Source: Myxococcaceae bacterium
Lineage (GTDB): Bacteria; Myxococcota; Myxococcia; Myxococcales; Myxococcaceae
DNA: 49,418 nt
Reading direction: 5' to 3'
NCBI GenBank assembly: GCA_004173515.1
Contig: SECN01000025.1
Coordinates: 1-49,418 of the forward strand
Position numbers and translations under genes: made by a program. Positions 38,775-47,248 of this stretch are shown here, piece after piece; the first letter of the stretch is position 1; the number at the start of each line of letters is the position of its first letter. Under the pieces are notes generated by a model, which saw nothing but the letters and a program-made list of their open reading frames with translations, was not told the origin of the DNA and did no database searches.

Positions 38775-40040
38775 GTGACGGCTTCCAATGCACAGGCCGC
38801 GGTCCACGCGGTCTGGAGAATCGAGTCCGCCCGGCTCATCGCGGGCCTGGCGCGCATGGTGCGCGACGTGGGGCAGGCGGAGGAACTGGCGCAGGACGCG
38901 CTCGTGGCCGCGCTGGAGAAGTGGCCGGTGTCGGGCGTGCCGGACAACCCCGGCGCCTGGCTCATGGCCACCGCGAAGCGTCGCGCCATCGACGAGATGC
39001 GCCGGCACAAGCTGCTGGCGCGCAAGCACGAGGAGCTGGGACACGGGCTGGAGGAGGCGGAGGTGCCCGACCTGGACGCGGCGCTCGACGACGACGTGGG
39101 GGACGACCTCTTGCGGCTCGTCTTCACGTCCTGCCATCCGGTGCTGTCCCCGGAGGCGCGCGTGGCGCTCACGCTGCGGCTGTTGGGCGGCCTGACGACG
39201 GAGGAGATCGCCCGCGCGTTCCTCGTCCCGGAGCCGACGGTGGCCCAGCGCATCGTGCGCGCCAAGCGGACCCTGGCGGAGAAGCGCGTCCCCTTCGAGG
39301 TGCCTCGGGGGGAGGAGCTGGCCGCGCGGCTGGCCTCCGTGCTGGAGGTCATCTACCTGGTCTTCAACGAGGGCTATTCGGCGACCGCCGGGGATGACTG
39401 GATGCGCCCGGAGCTGTGCGCGGACGCGCTCCGCCTGGGCCGCATCCTCGCGGAGCTGGTGCCGAAGGAACCGGAGGTGCACGGGCTGGTGGCGCTGATG
39501 GAGATCCAAGCGTCGCGGGCGCGTGCGCGGGTGGGGCCTTCGGGCGAACCCGTGCTGCTCCTGGAGCAGAACCGCGGGCTGTGGGATCAGCTCCTCATCC
39601 GCCGGGGCCTCACGGCGCTGGAGCGCGCGCAGAAGCTGGGCGGTGAGCAGGGCCCGTACGCGGTGCAGGCCGCCATCGCCGCCTGCCACGCGCGGGCGCG
39701 CACGGCGGACGCGACGGACTGGACCCGCATCGCGGGGCTGTATGCCGTGCTCGCGCGGCTCGTGCCGTCGCCCGTGGTGGAGTTGAACCGCGCGGTCGCG
39801 CTCGGGATGGCGTTCGGTCCCGCCGCGGGCCTCGAACTCGTGGACCAGCTCACGGCCGAACCGTCGCTCAAGCACTACCACCTGCTGCCGAGCGTGCGCG
39901 GCGACCTGCTCCAGAAGCTGGGGCGTCTGAAGGAGGCCCGGGCGGAGTTCGAACGCGCGGCGTCGCTCACGCGCAACGCGCGCGAACAGGCGCTGTTGCT
40001 GGCGCGCGCCGAGGCCTGCACCCGGCCGCTCCCTTCGTAG
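38775..40040 (+). CDS. ECF sigma factor with large C-terminal extension (ECF42/DUF6596 type)
   Basis: A 421-residue RNA polymerase sigma factor. Region 2 is near 18-85 (VGQAEELAQDALVAALEKW, then NPGAWLMATAKRRAIDEMRR). Region 4 is near 118-175 (LSPEARVALTLRLLGGLTTE, then FLVPEPTVAQRIVRAKRTLA). The remaining 230 residues are a helical, TPR-like extension with YLVFNEGYSAT and QAAIAACHARA, typical of group ECF42, in which this extension replaces an anti-sigma factor. ECF42 genes usually sit next to DGPF/YCII-domain genes; none is seen nearby. The GTG at 38775 is the start by fit to the family. Confidence 0.9.
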   Translation: MTASNAQAAVHAVWRIESARLIAGLARMVRDVGQAEELAQDALVAALEKWPVSGVPDNPGAWLMATAKRRAIDEMRRHKLLARKHEELGHGLEEAEVPDLDAALDDDVGDDLLRLVFTSCHPVLSPEARVALTLRLLGGLTTEEIARAFLVPEPTVAQRIVRAKRTLAEKRVPFEVPRGEELAARLASVLEVIYLVFNEGYSATAGDDWMRPELCADALRLGRILAELVPKEPEVHGLVALMEIQASRARARVGPSGEPVLLLEQNRGLWDQLLIRRGLTALERAQKLGGEQGPYAVQAAIAACHARARTADATDWTRIAGLYAVLARLVPSPVVELNRAVALGMAFGPAAGLELVDQLTAEPSLKHYHLLPSVRGDLLQKLGRLKEARAEFERAASLTRNAREQALLLARAEACTRPLPS

Positions 40041-40172
40041 CCCGACCCCCTCGTCCCGCAGGGGCGCCTGTCCCCGGGGCGCGGCCTGCTGCGACCCTGG
40101 GCCCGGGGTTCGTCGGGCCGGAAGCATTCCCAGACATGTAGGGCTCCGCATTGGCGCGGATGCCGTCGGGGG

Positions 40173-42113
40173 ATGCGCATGCGCTACGTGCTGATCAAGC
40201 TGCACCTGAAGGACCCGCTCCACCACCGGGCACGGCTGCTGGCGTTGCTTGAAACGGAGGGCACGCTCCACGAACTCCCGGACGCGATGTGGCTGCTCAC
40301 CGGGCCGGAGGTCTCCGCGTCGCGGCTGGAGTCGCGGTTGAAGCTGCTCCTTCCCGCCGGTGACGCGGTGGCCCTGGCCGGGGGCGAACTGACGCTCATC
40401 CTGGGAGAAGCGCCCGCCCCGGCACCGGCGTCCCGCGACGAGGCGCCCGCGCTGGACGTGCTGGGCAGCCGGGGCGCGGTGCTCCAGGCCTTCCTGTCGG
40501 AGGGTGGGGACTCCGCCACCGTCCGGTGGTCGGACTCGCGCGGGAACACGCTGGGGCTGGGGCCCTCGCTCGTGGACCTCTGGCCGGACGAACCGCTGGT
40601 GGTCGCCGCGACGTTCGGCGACCGCGTCCTTGCCCGGCTGCGGGTGCGGGGCCGCAACGTCTTCGCCACGCACCTGACCACGGAGCAGCCCCATCGCGTG
40701 ATGGCGGCCCTGCGCGATGACGGCACGGTGGTGGCCTGGGGACACCCGGACAATCCCGCGCGCAACGTCCCCGAGGACCTGTCGGGGGTTCGCACCCTGC
40801 GCGCGACTTCGGACGCCTTCGTGGCCCTCAAGCATGACGGCTCCATCGTCGCCTGGGGGGCGCTGGAGACAGGGGGCGTGCTGCCTCCGGAGCTGTCGTC
40901 GCGGCGCTCCGGCGAATGCAAGAAGGTGCGGGACGTGACGGACAACGAAGACGCCTTCGCCGCGCTGATGGAAGACGGTTCGGTGGTGACGTGGGGAAAC
41001 GCGCTGCATGGCGGCGACAGCGAGCGTGTGAAGGAAGACCTCCAGGACGGCGTGGTGCAGGTGGTGAACCTCGAGACGTTCTTCCTGGCCTTCAAGCTGG
41101 GCGGCGGGGTCGTCACCTGGGGCGACCCCAAGCCGGGCGGGGACAGCTCCTCCGTGCGGGAGCGGCTGCGGGCGGGCGTCGTGGCGATCGCGCACAATGG
41201 TGCCGCGATTGCGGCCCGGAAGGACGATGGCTCCGTCGTGGTGTGGGGCGAGGCGTACTCGGGCGGCGTGCTCACGCCAGAGCAGGAGGCCCTGCTCTCC
41301 AGCGGCGTCAGGTCCCTGCACTTCAGCCTGTATGCCTTCGCGGTGCTGAAGGAGGACGGTTCGGTGGTGGCGTGGGGCAACGACGGGTTCGGGGGCGACA
41401 GCTCCAGCGTCGGGGATGCGCTGCGCTCCGGCGTGGTGGCCGTGTACTCCACCGCGATGGCCTTCGCGGCGCTGAAGGAGGACGGCTCGGTGGTGACGTG
41501 GGGCGGGGTGAAGGGCGGCGACAGCTCCAGCGTCGCGGACGACCTGCGCGGCGGCGTGGTGGACGTGTTCCCCTCCACGTGGGCCTTCGCGGCGCTGAAG
41601 GAGGACGGCTCGGTGGTGAACTGGGGTGAGTACCAGGGCGCGGAGGGCCAGGGGCCCCACAACCTGGACGACCCGGACGTCCAGCAGGCGCTGTCGGGCG
41701 GCGTGAAGGACGTGATGCACTTCCTGGAGGCCTACGTCGGCTTCAAGGGCGGAGGGCAGTTGGTGACGTGGGGCAACGTGGTCAGCGGAGGCGACAGCCG
41801 GGACGTGCGGGAGCAGCTCCAGCAGGACGTGTGGACCGTCTACATGAACGGCCCCGGCGTGAGCCTGGCCGCGCTCAAGCGGGATGGCTCGGTGGTGACG
41901 TGGGGCGTGCCGGAGACGGGAGGTGACAGCTCCGCGGTCGCTGGCGAACTCCAGGGCGGCGTCAAGGCCGTCTACCGGGGCTTCCGCTCGCTGGTCGCGC
42001 TGAAGAACGGGCGGCTGGTGGCCTGGGGCCACGCGGATGACGGCGGCGATGCCTCCGAGGTGGCGGAGGCGCTGGAGGGCCGCATCTCCTACTCCGAGCC
42101 CGTGGACTCCTGA
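40173..42113 (+). CDS. RCC1-like repeat protein with Cas2-like N-terminal domain
   Basis: A 646-residue protein. Residues 3-77 read MRYVLIKLHLKDPLHHRARL, then a helix, LPDAMWLLTGPEVSASRL and DAVALAGGELTLIL; this order (strand, helix, SxW-like strand, helix, D-x-L-x-V strand) resembles Cas2/SinR ferredoxin folds, though the usual first Asp is absent. About 100 residues without clear domain follow. From about 180 to 640 there are 11 repeats of the (D)G-(S/T)-(V/I)-V-x-WG kind, such as LKEDGSVVTWGG...GGDSSSV, each 40-48 residues, like RCC1-type beta-propeller blades. No signal peptide, so it is cytoplasmic. It could be a protein-protein interaction scaffold. An ATG two codons in is the alternative start. 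Confidence 0.75.
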   Translation: MRMRYVLIKLHLKDPLHHRARLLALLETEGTLHELPDAMWLLTGPEVSASRLESRLKLLLPAGDAVALAGGELTLILGEAPAPAPASRDEAPALDVLGSRGAVLQAFLSEGGDSATVRWSDSRGNTLGLGPSLVDLWPDEPLVVAATFGDRVLARLRVRGRNVFATHLTTEQPHRVMAALRDDGTVVAWGHPDNPARNVPEDLSGVRTLRATSDAFVALKHDGSIVAWGALETGGVLPPELSSRRSGECKKVRDVTDNEDAFAALMEDGSVVTWGNALHGGDSERVKEDLQDGVVQVVNLETFFLAFKLGGGVVTWGDPKPGGDSSSVRERLRAGVVAIAHNGAAIAARKDDGSVVVWGEAYSGGVLTPEQEALLSSGVRSLHFSLYAFAVLKEDGSVVAWGNDGFGGDSSSVGDALRSGVVAVYSTAMAFAALKEDGSVVTWGGVKGGDSSSVADDLRGGVVDVFPSTWAFAALKEDGSVVNWGEYQGAEGQGPHNLDDPDVQQALSGGVKDVMHFLEAYVGFKGGGQLVTWGNVVSGGDSRDVREQLQQDVWTVYMNGPGVSLAALKRDGSVVTWGVPETGGDSSAVAGELQGGVKAVYRGFRSLVALKNGRLVAWGHADDGGDASEVAEALEGRISYSEPVDS

Positions 42114-42156
42114 CCCCACGCGGGCCTCACGTCCTTCGCGTGGGGCCCGCCGTGGC

Positions 42157-43608
42157 TCACCGGCGGTGGCACAAGATGGAGAGCGACTCGCCGGAGTCCT
42201 TCATCCGGTAGAAGATGGAGTGTCCTTCTCCGTGGCTCGACGCGGACTCCACTTCGGGTTGCGCCTGGAGCCAGGCCACCGTCTTCGGGACATCCGCGCA
42301 GGCGCTCTTGAGCTCCCGGGTGAGCCGTTGGGAGATGCCCATCAGGTCCCCGTAGTCCTTGGCCTTGGCCCGGGCCTGCTGCTCCTGGCGCTCCGGGGTG
42401 GTGATGACCACCTCCTCCGGGAGGGTGAGCCGGGTGCTGCCGTCCGCGAACTTCAGCTCGGCGGCGAGATGCACGGTGTGCACGAACGTCGTGTCGAGCG
42501 TCACCTCCGAGGACATCCCGCGCGCGTCCGCGGGCACCGGCCGCGTGTCGAAGCGGCGGCTCACCTGCCCCTGCTCATCCACCTGCACCATCGTGAAGGA
42601 GGTGGCCTGGGGGAAGAGCGTGGACAGCAGCACCTCCAGCTTCACCACGCCCTGCGCGCCCACCCGATAGGTCCGGGTGCCCCGGTTCACCAGCAGCTCG
42701 AGTTCGCCCGAGCGAGGCAGCGGCTGCTCACACGTCAGCGCCAGCTTCACGGGCAGGGACTTCTTGAGCACGGGGTCCTCCTGACAGGACAGCGTCGCGG
42801 CCACCGGGGCCGTGAGCTCCTTGAGGCCCGCCGCGCACGCCTTCGTGACGTCCTGGAGCGACCAGAGCGGCAGGTCCACCCGGGAGTCCTGCGAGGGGTG
42901 CCGCGAGCCATGCTCGACCGGGAGCGTGAGGGGACGGCCGGCGCCGGGGCCGCGCACCTCCAGCTTCCCCTTGCCCAGGGGACAGGCCGACTTCAGGACG
43001 AACCGGGGATGGACCCACCGCCCCGTGAAGCCGCCCCCATCCATCACCCGCAGCTTGCTCTGCGTCACCCAGGCGGCTGTCGGCTCCTCCTGCTGGAGTT
43101 CGAGCGACGGTGCTTCCGGGAACGTGGGCTCTCCGTTCATGACCTGCGCCAGCCGCACCTGGTAGCGCTGCATCTGCATCGCGGTCAGTCGGCTGAGCTG
43201 CTCATCGGGCAGGGGCACGACGGGAAACTCCATCCGGGGCGCCCGGTCCGTGCGCTTGAGCGTGAAGGTCCGCTCCGGCTGCTTGCCCTGGGGCTCCACG
43301 GAGAGGACGAGCGGCTCGTCCCACGTGGGCGTGAGCGCGGCCTGGAGGTCCTCCGCGCCCAGCTTCAGCAAGGGGCCCATGAAGGGACGCATCGGACCGG
43401 CGATGCGCTGGATGCGCATCTGGGGCTTCACGCCCTCGCGGGCCGCCGGACTTCCGGGCACGACCTGGGTGACCACCACCTCGTCGCCATTGGCGCGGAC
43501 GGACAGGCCGACGGGCTCCACGGTGACGGTGAACGGCGCGGCGGCCAGCAGCCACGTCGTGGTGAACAGCGACGTCGCGGCGCTCAGCAGAAGGCAGACA
43601 GCGGGCAT
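42157..43608 (-). CDS. Exported protein with PDZ-like domain, tandem paralogue A
   Basis: A 483-residue protein. Residues 1-24 form a signal peptide (LLLSAATSLFTTTWLLAAA). Residues 26-115 look like a PDZ domain (VVVTQVVPGSPAAREGVKPQ). The rest (150-483) aligns in full with the downstream copy at 43674-44726: GGGFTGRWVHPRF, DLPLWSLQDVTKACAAGLKE, LPVKLALTCEQPLP, VTLDTTFVHTVHLAAELKF, CADVPKTVAWLQAQPEVESA, FYRMKDS...ILCHRR. Paired cysteines in the shared part suggest disulfides. Family unknown. It lies 65 bp after paralogue B on the same strand. The start at 43608 follows the shared opening MPAV-x-x-x-LSAATSLFTT. Confidence 0.82.
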   Translation of the reverse strand: MPAVCLLLSAATSLFTTTWLLAAAPFTVTVEPVGLSVRANGDEVVVTQVVPGSPAAREGVKPQMRIQRIAGPMRPFMGPLLKLGAEDLQAALTPTWDEPLVLSVEPQGKQPERTFTLKRTDRAPRMEFPVVPLPDEQLSRLTAMQMQRYQVRLAQVMNGEPTFPEAPSLELQQEEPTAAWVTQSKLRVMDGGGFTGRWVHPRFVLKSACPLGKGKLEVRGPGAGRPLTLPVEHGSRHPSQDSRVDLPLWSLQDVTKACAAGLKELTAPVAATLSCQEDPVLKKSLPVKLALTCEQPLPRSGELELLVNRGTRTYRVGAQGVVKLEVLLSTLFPQATSFTMVQVDEQGQVSRRFDTRPVPADARGMSSEVTLDTTFVHTVHLAAELKFADGSTRLTLPEEVVITTPERQEQQARAKAKDYGDLMGISQRLTRELKSACADVPKTVAWLQAQPEVESASSHGEGHSIFYRMKDSGESLSILCHRR

Positions 43609-43673
43609 TTCGCCAGCATACCCGCCGTCCCACCGTTCCCGCACTCCGGGCGGAGCCAACGGCGTCTTCCGCG

Positions 43674-44726
43674 CTACCGTGGATGGCAGTCGAAGAGGAT
43701 CAGGATGGATCCCTTCACCTGATAGCTGAAGTGGTGGCCGCCCGTGTCCCCGGAGGCGGACTCGATTTCGGGCTGCTTCCGGAGCCACGCCACCGTGGCG
43801 GGGACGTTGGCGCAGGGAGACTTCCAGTCCTTGTCGAACCGGGCGGTGAAGGCATGCAGCCGTTCGCTGCCCGCTTCCTCCTCCCTCCGCCGTTTCGCCA
43901 CCAGCTCCGGGGTGATGATGGGCACCTCTCGCGCCAGGGTGCGCCGGGTGCCGCCGTCGGGGAACTTCAGCTCGGCGGCCAGCCGCACGGTGCGTGCCTC
44001 CGACGTGTCGAGCGTCACCTCCGTCTTCAGCTCCTCCGTGCCCTCGGGCACGGGCAGCGTGACGACGCGGCGCAGCTCCCGCCCCTTCTCGTCCACCTCC
44101 ACCACCGTCGCCGACTCGACCTGGGGCACCGCCGTGTCCAGCCGCATCACCTCCACCGTCACCACCGCCTTCGCTCCGACCAGGAATTCCTCCTCGCCCC
44201 GCACGGCCAGCAGGTCGAGCTTTTCCGTGACGTCCTCCGGAGGCGGCTGGTTGCACGTCAGCGCCAGCTTCACGGGGAGGGTCTTCTGGAGGACGGGGGC
44301 GCCCTCGCAGGACAGCCGCGCGCGAAGGGAGGCCGTCAGCTCCTTGCGCCCCGCCGCGCACGCCTTCGCGGCGTCCTGGAGCGACCAGAGCGGCAGGTCG
44401 AAGTCGAACTGCTTCCAGGCGTTCGCGTCCTCGGGCGCGAGCGTCAGCGTCCGAGGAAGGCCGGGGCCGGGACCGCTCAGCTCCACCTTCTCGATGCGGT
44501 CGGGACAGTTCGAATCCAGTTGGAGCTGGGGATGGATCCACCGCCCGGTGTGAGCGCCGCCCGTCATGCCCTGGAGCTGTCCCTTCTTCACCCAGGCGCG
44601 GCCCTCATGGTGGAGCGTGAGGGAGGGCCCGTCCTGGGGCTCCATGTCGACGGGCGCGGCGGCCAGCAACCACATCGTGGTGAACAGGGACGTCGCGGCG
44701 CTCAAGAAGGGGGAGACGGCGGGCAT
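43674..44726 (-). CDS. Exported protein, tandem paralogue B without PDZ
   Basis: A 350-residue protein with signal FLSAATSLFTTMWLLAAAP, the same opening as paralogue A, but the PDZ-like part is absent. The mature chain has GGAHTGRWIHPQLQ, DLPLWSLQDAAKACAAGRKE, LPVKLALTCNQPPP, VTLDTSEARTVRLAAELKF, CANVPATVAWLRKQPEIESA and ILILFDCHPR at the end. Tandem duplication with gain or loss of a domain is clear. Both probably work in the envelope. Family unknown. An in-frame start 84 nt upstream would put a polar leader before the signal, so 44726 is chosen. Confidence 0.82.
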   Translation of the reverse strand: MPAVSPFLSAATSLFTTMWLLAAAPVDMEPQDGPSLTLHHEGRAWVKKGQLQGMTGGAHTGRWIHPQLQLDSNCPDRIEKVELSGPGPGLPRTLTLAPEDANAWKQFDFDLPLWSLQDAAKACAAGRKELTASLRARLSCEGAPVLQKTLPVKLALTCNQPPPEDVTEKLDLLAVRGEEEFLVGAKAVVTVEVMRLDTAVPQVESATVVEVDEKGRELRRVVTLPVPEGTEELKTEVTLDTSEARTVRLAAELKFPDGGTRRTLAREVPIITPELVAKRRREEEAGSERLHAFTARFDKDWKSPCANVPATVAWLRKQPEIESASGDTGGHHFSYQVKGSILILFDCHPR

Positions 44727-44760
44727 CGTCGCAGCATACCCGCCGTCCGTGTCGTCACGC

Positions 44761-46968
44761 TCAGGGGCGCGGTGACAGCTCCAGGTTGTCCAGGTTGGTG
44801 TCCCAGCCATTCGACGTGGAGACGGTGAAGACGGTGCAGGGCTGCTGCCAGTTCGTCACCACGTGGGTCACCTGTCCCGCCGTCAGGGGGAAGGTGCGGG
44901 TCGGCAGGTCGAGGCAGGCGAGCGTGAGCGTCGCGCCCGTGTCCCAGGTGAAGGCGTCCATGCCGATGACGCGGCGCTGGCCGTTCACCGACAGCCGCCC
45001 CTGGGTGAGGCCGCCGCCGTTGAAGGAGACGCTCTTCGTGGTGAACCCGCCCCAGGGCGAGGCGATGTACCAGTCGCTCTGGATGAAGTGCAGCGGACCG
45101 TGCAGGCCGCTGATGACCTCATCCTGGCCGGGGAAGGTGTCGAAGGTGATGAGGTTGGTGGACGGGCCCACGGGGATGGGCAGGGTGCTGGTGTTGTTGC
45201 CCGGCACGGCGTCCGTCTGCGCGGCGGACACGGTGGCCACGCTCTGGAAGGTGCCGGTGGCCAGCGGGAAGGCCGTCACCGGGATGGTGACGCTCGCGCC
45301 CGGGGCCAGGCTGGGGAACGTGCACTGCAGGTCGCTGAAGAACGAGCAGCCGCTGCCAGGGCCGGACGGGGTCGCGCTGTAGAAGAAGTAGTTGAGGCCG
45401 GTGGGGATGGGGACATCGAGCACGACGTCGGTGGCCGTCTGCGTGCCGCTGTTCGTCACGGTGACGTCGTAGAACATCATGTCGCCATTGGCGCCCGTGC
45501 CCGCGGGGAAGGACTGGCTGACGGACAGGTCCACCGGGCTCTGCGGCACCGACGTCGCGGGGACGAAGGTGACGTCCACCCAGAAGTTGGTGTTGAGCCA
45601 CGCCTCCGTGGGGAAGGCGCTGCCGTTGAGGTTGCGCACGCCGTTGCCGCTGGCCGCGACGGTGGACGGCGCGTGCAGGGGCGGCACGTCCACGCCCGCG
45701 GTGTTGAAGTAGTACGGCGTGATGGCGTAGCGGCCCCCGGTGGCGAAGTACGACACCACGTAGGTCGTGTTGGCCGTGAGGCTCACCGGCGTGGCGAACG
45801 TCAGCTCGCGCCAGCCGAAGCCGCTCTCCGCGGGCGTCTGCGCGGTGGTGGCGAGCAGCGCTCCGGTGGCGCTCCACAGGTGGCCCACGTGCGGCCCGTT
45901 GTCGGTGCTGCCCTTGTAGTAGCGCACCTTGGTCACCGTGCCCGCGACGTCCGCGCGGAACTTCACGCCCACCTCGGCGGGGGTGGCGTCCGCGTTCTCG
46001 AACTGCGGATTGCCCGTCGCGCTGCTCCACAGGCTGCACGGGTTGCACGCGGTGTTGGCGAGCGTGGTGGCGGTGGCGGTCGCGGAGGCCGGGCCCACGT
46101 TGCCGGCGGCGTCACGGCCGCGCACGGAATACGCATACGCGGTGGAGGGCGTCAGGCCGGTGTCGCGGTAGCGCGTGGTGGTGCCGGGCAGCTCCGCGAT
46201 GAGCTGGCTGCCCCGGTACACCAGGTGCGCGCGAGCGTTGCCCTGCGTCTCGCCGCTGCCGTCCACGGAGGCGTACCACGTCAGGTCGATGGCGGTGGGC
46301 GAGTTGGGCGCGGCCACGACGTTGGTGGGCGCGCGCGGGGGCGTGGTGTCGTTGGGCTGGAAGGCCACGTCCACCCAGTAGTTGCTGGCGTGGAAGCTGT
46401 CCGTCGGAAAGCCGCTGGCCCCATAGCGGTACAGGCCATTGCCGGCGCCTGTCGCGTCCGCCGCCGCGTGCAGGGGCGGCGCATCCAGCGCGGTCGCGAA
46501 GCCGTTGTCCGTCACCGCGTAGTGCCCGGCGGGCGCGTGGTACGAGACGACGTAGTTCGTGTCCGCGGCGATGGTGACCGGCGTGGCGAAGCGCGCCTCC
46601 TGCCAGCCGGAGGCCGTCTCCCCCTGGAACGTCACGCTGCCCAGCAGCGAACCGGACGCGGACCACAGGCTGCCGGTGTGCGTGCCGGTGTTGCCCGCGC
46701 CCTTGTAGAAGCGCACGCCCATGATGCGCCCGGCCGCATCGCTGCGGAAGCGCACGCCCAGCTCCACCGCGGCGCTGTCGTTCGCGGCAGCCACGGCCGG
46801 CAGCGCGGCCGCGCCGAAGAGGGCGCGCTCCCCCGTCAGCAGCGGCTGTGCGGCCTCGGAGGGGCTCTGCGTCTCTGGAGGCGCGGGCTCCGGGGGCGCG
46901 CAGCCCGCCATGGCCCACGTGAAACCCACCGCGCATGTCGTGACCCAACGTGATGCCAGTCGAAGCAC
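44761..46968 (-). CDS. Surface lipoprotein with two DUF4082 domains, FN3 and DUF11
   Basis: A 735-residue protein started by GTG (AAGGAG 6 nt upstream). Lipoprotein signal ending TWAMAGC with Cys22, then Pro-rich spacer. Two DUF4082-type domains: VELGVRFRSDAAGRIMGVRF...YVVSYHAPAGHYAVT at about 65-205 and VGVKFRADVAGTVTKVRYYK...YVVSYFATGGRYAIT at about 330-470, each ending with a (N/S)FWVDVTF-like strand. A fibronectin type III domain with YASVDGSGETQGN lies between. A DUF11-type beta domain (DVTVTNSGTQTATDVVLDVP) follows at about 490-590. A final domain contains WYIASPWGGFT. DUF4082 is found in carbohydrate-active and surface proteins, so a polysaccharide-binding or adhesion role is likely. 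Confidence 0.88.
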   Translation of the reverse strand: MLRLASRWVTTCAVGFTWAMAGCAPPEPAPPETQSPSEAAQPLLTGERALFGAAALPAVAAANDSAAVELGVRFRSDAAGRIMGVRFYKGAGNTGTHTGSLWSASGSLLGSVTFQGETASGWQEARFATPVTIAADTNYVVSYHAPAGHYAVTDNGFATALDAPPLHAAADATGAGNGLYRYGASGFPTDSFHASNYWVDVAFQPNDTTPPRAPTNVVAAPNSPTAIDLTWYASVDGSGETQGNARAHLVYRGSQLIAELPGTTTRYRDTGLTPSTAYAYSVRGRDAAGNVGPASATATATTLANTACNPCSLWSSATGNPQFENADATPAEVGVKFRADVAGTVTKVRYYKGSTDNGPHVGHLWSATGALLATTAQTPAESGFGWRELTFATPVSLTANTTYVVSYFATGGRYAITPYYFNTAGVDVPPLHAPSTVAASGNGVRNLNGSAFPTEAWLNTNFWVDVTFVPATSVPQSPVDLSVSQSFPAGTGANGDMMFYDVTVTNSGTQTATDVVLDVPIPTGLNYFFYSATPSGPGSGCSFFSDLQCTFPSLAPGASVTIPVTAFPLATGTFQSVATVSAAQTDAVPGNNTSTLPIPVGPSTNLITFDTFPGQDEVISGLHGPLHFIQSDWYIASPWGGFTTKSVSFNGGGLTQGRLSVNGQRRVIGMDAFTWDTGATLTLACLDLPTRTFPLTAGQVTHVVTNWQQPCTVFTVSTSNGWDTNLDNLELSPRP

Positions 46969-47248
46969 TTCGGACTCCTTGTGTTGAAGACAGGCGGTGG
47001 GTTCTCACATCGCCTGCTCGGGAGTCGAGCCTTTCACGCCACGGTGACATGCCCTTGTTTCAAACCTTGTAGAGGATTGTGGTGGCGCGGCATCCCCATC
47101 CGCTGGGGGCGCGTGCCGTCCGTTGCGGACGGAGTGCGACGGGTTCCAATTGAAGCTCCGCCGTCCGGTTCCATGAAATGCCCCTCGGACGCACGCGAGG
47201 GCGGCACGTCGAGCAGGGCGTGTTGTGGATTCAGGAGCCGCCGCCCCG
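46969..47248. other. Intergenic region, nothing specific seen
   Basis: A 280-bp stretch between the stop of the large helical protein (47249) and the GTG of the DUF4082 lipoprotein (46968), both on the minus strand. It should hold the lipoprotein promoter. I see no clear -35/-10 pair, hairpin, repeat or small gene. Confidence 0.5.

Noticed and set aside
40720..42040. Regularly repeated DNA in the RCC1-like gene considered as a CRISPR or satellite array
   Set aside because: Repeats are in-frame, degenerate and encode a consistent protein motif.
38250..42119. A minus-strand open frame of nearly 1290 codons opposite the sigma factor and RCC1-like genes
   Set aside because: Low-complexity His/Arg/Gln-rich antisense translation with no domain; the plus-strand genes have clear family motifs.
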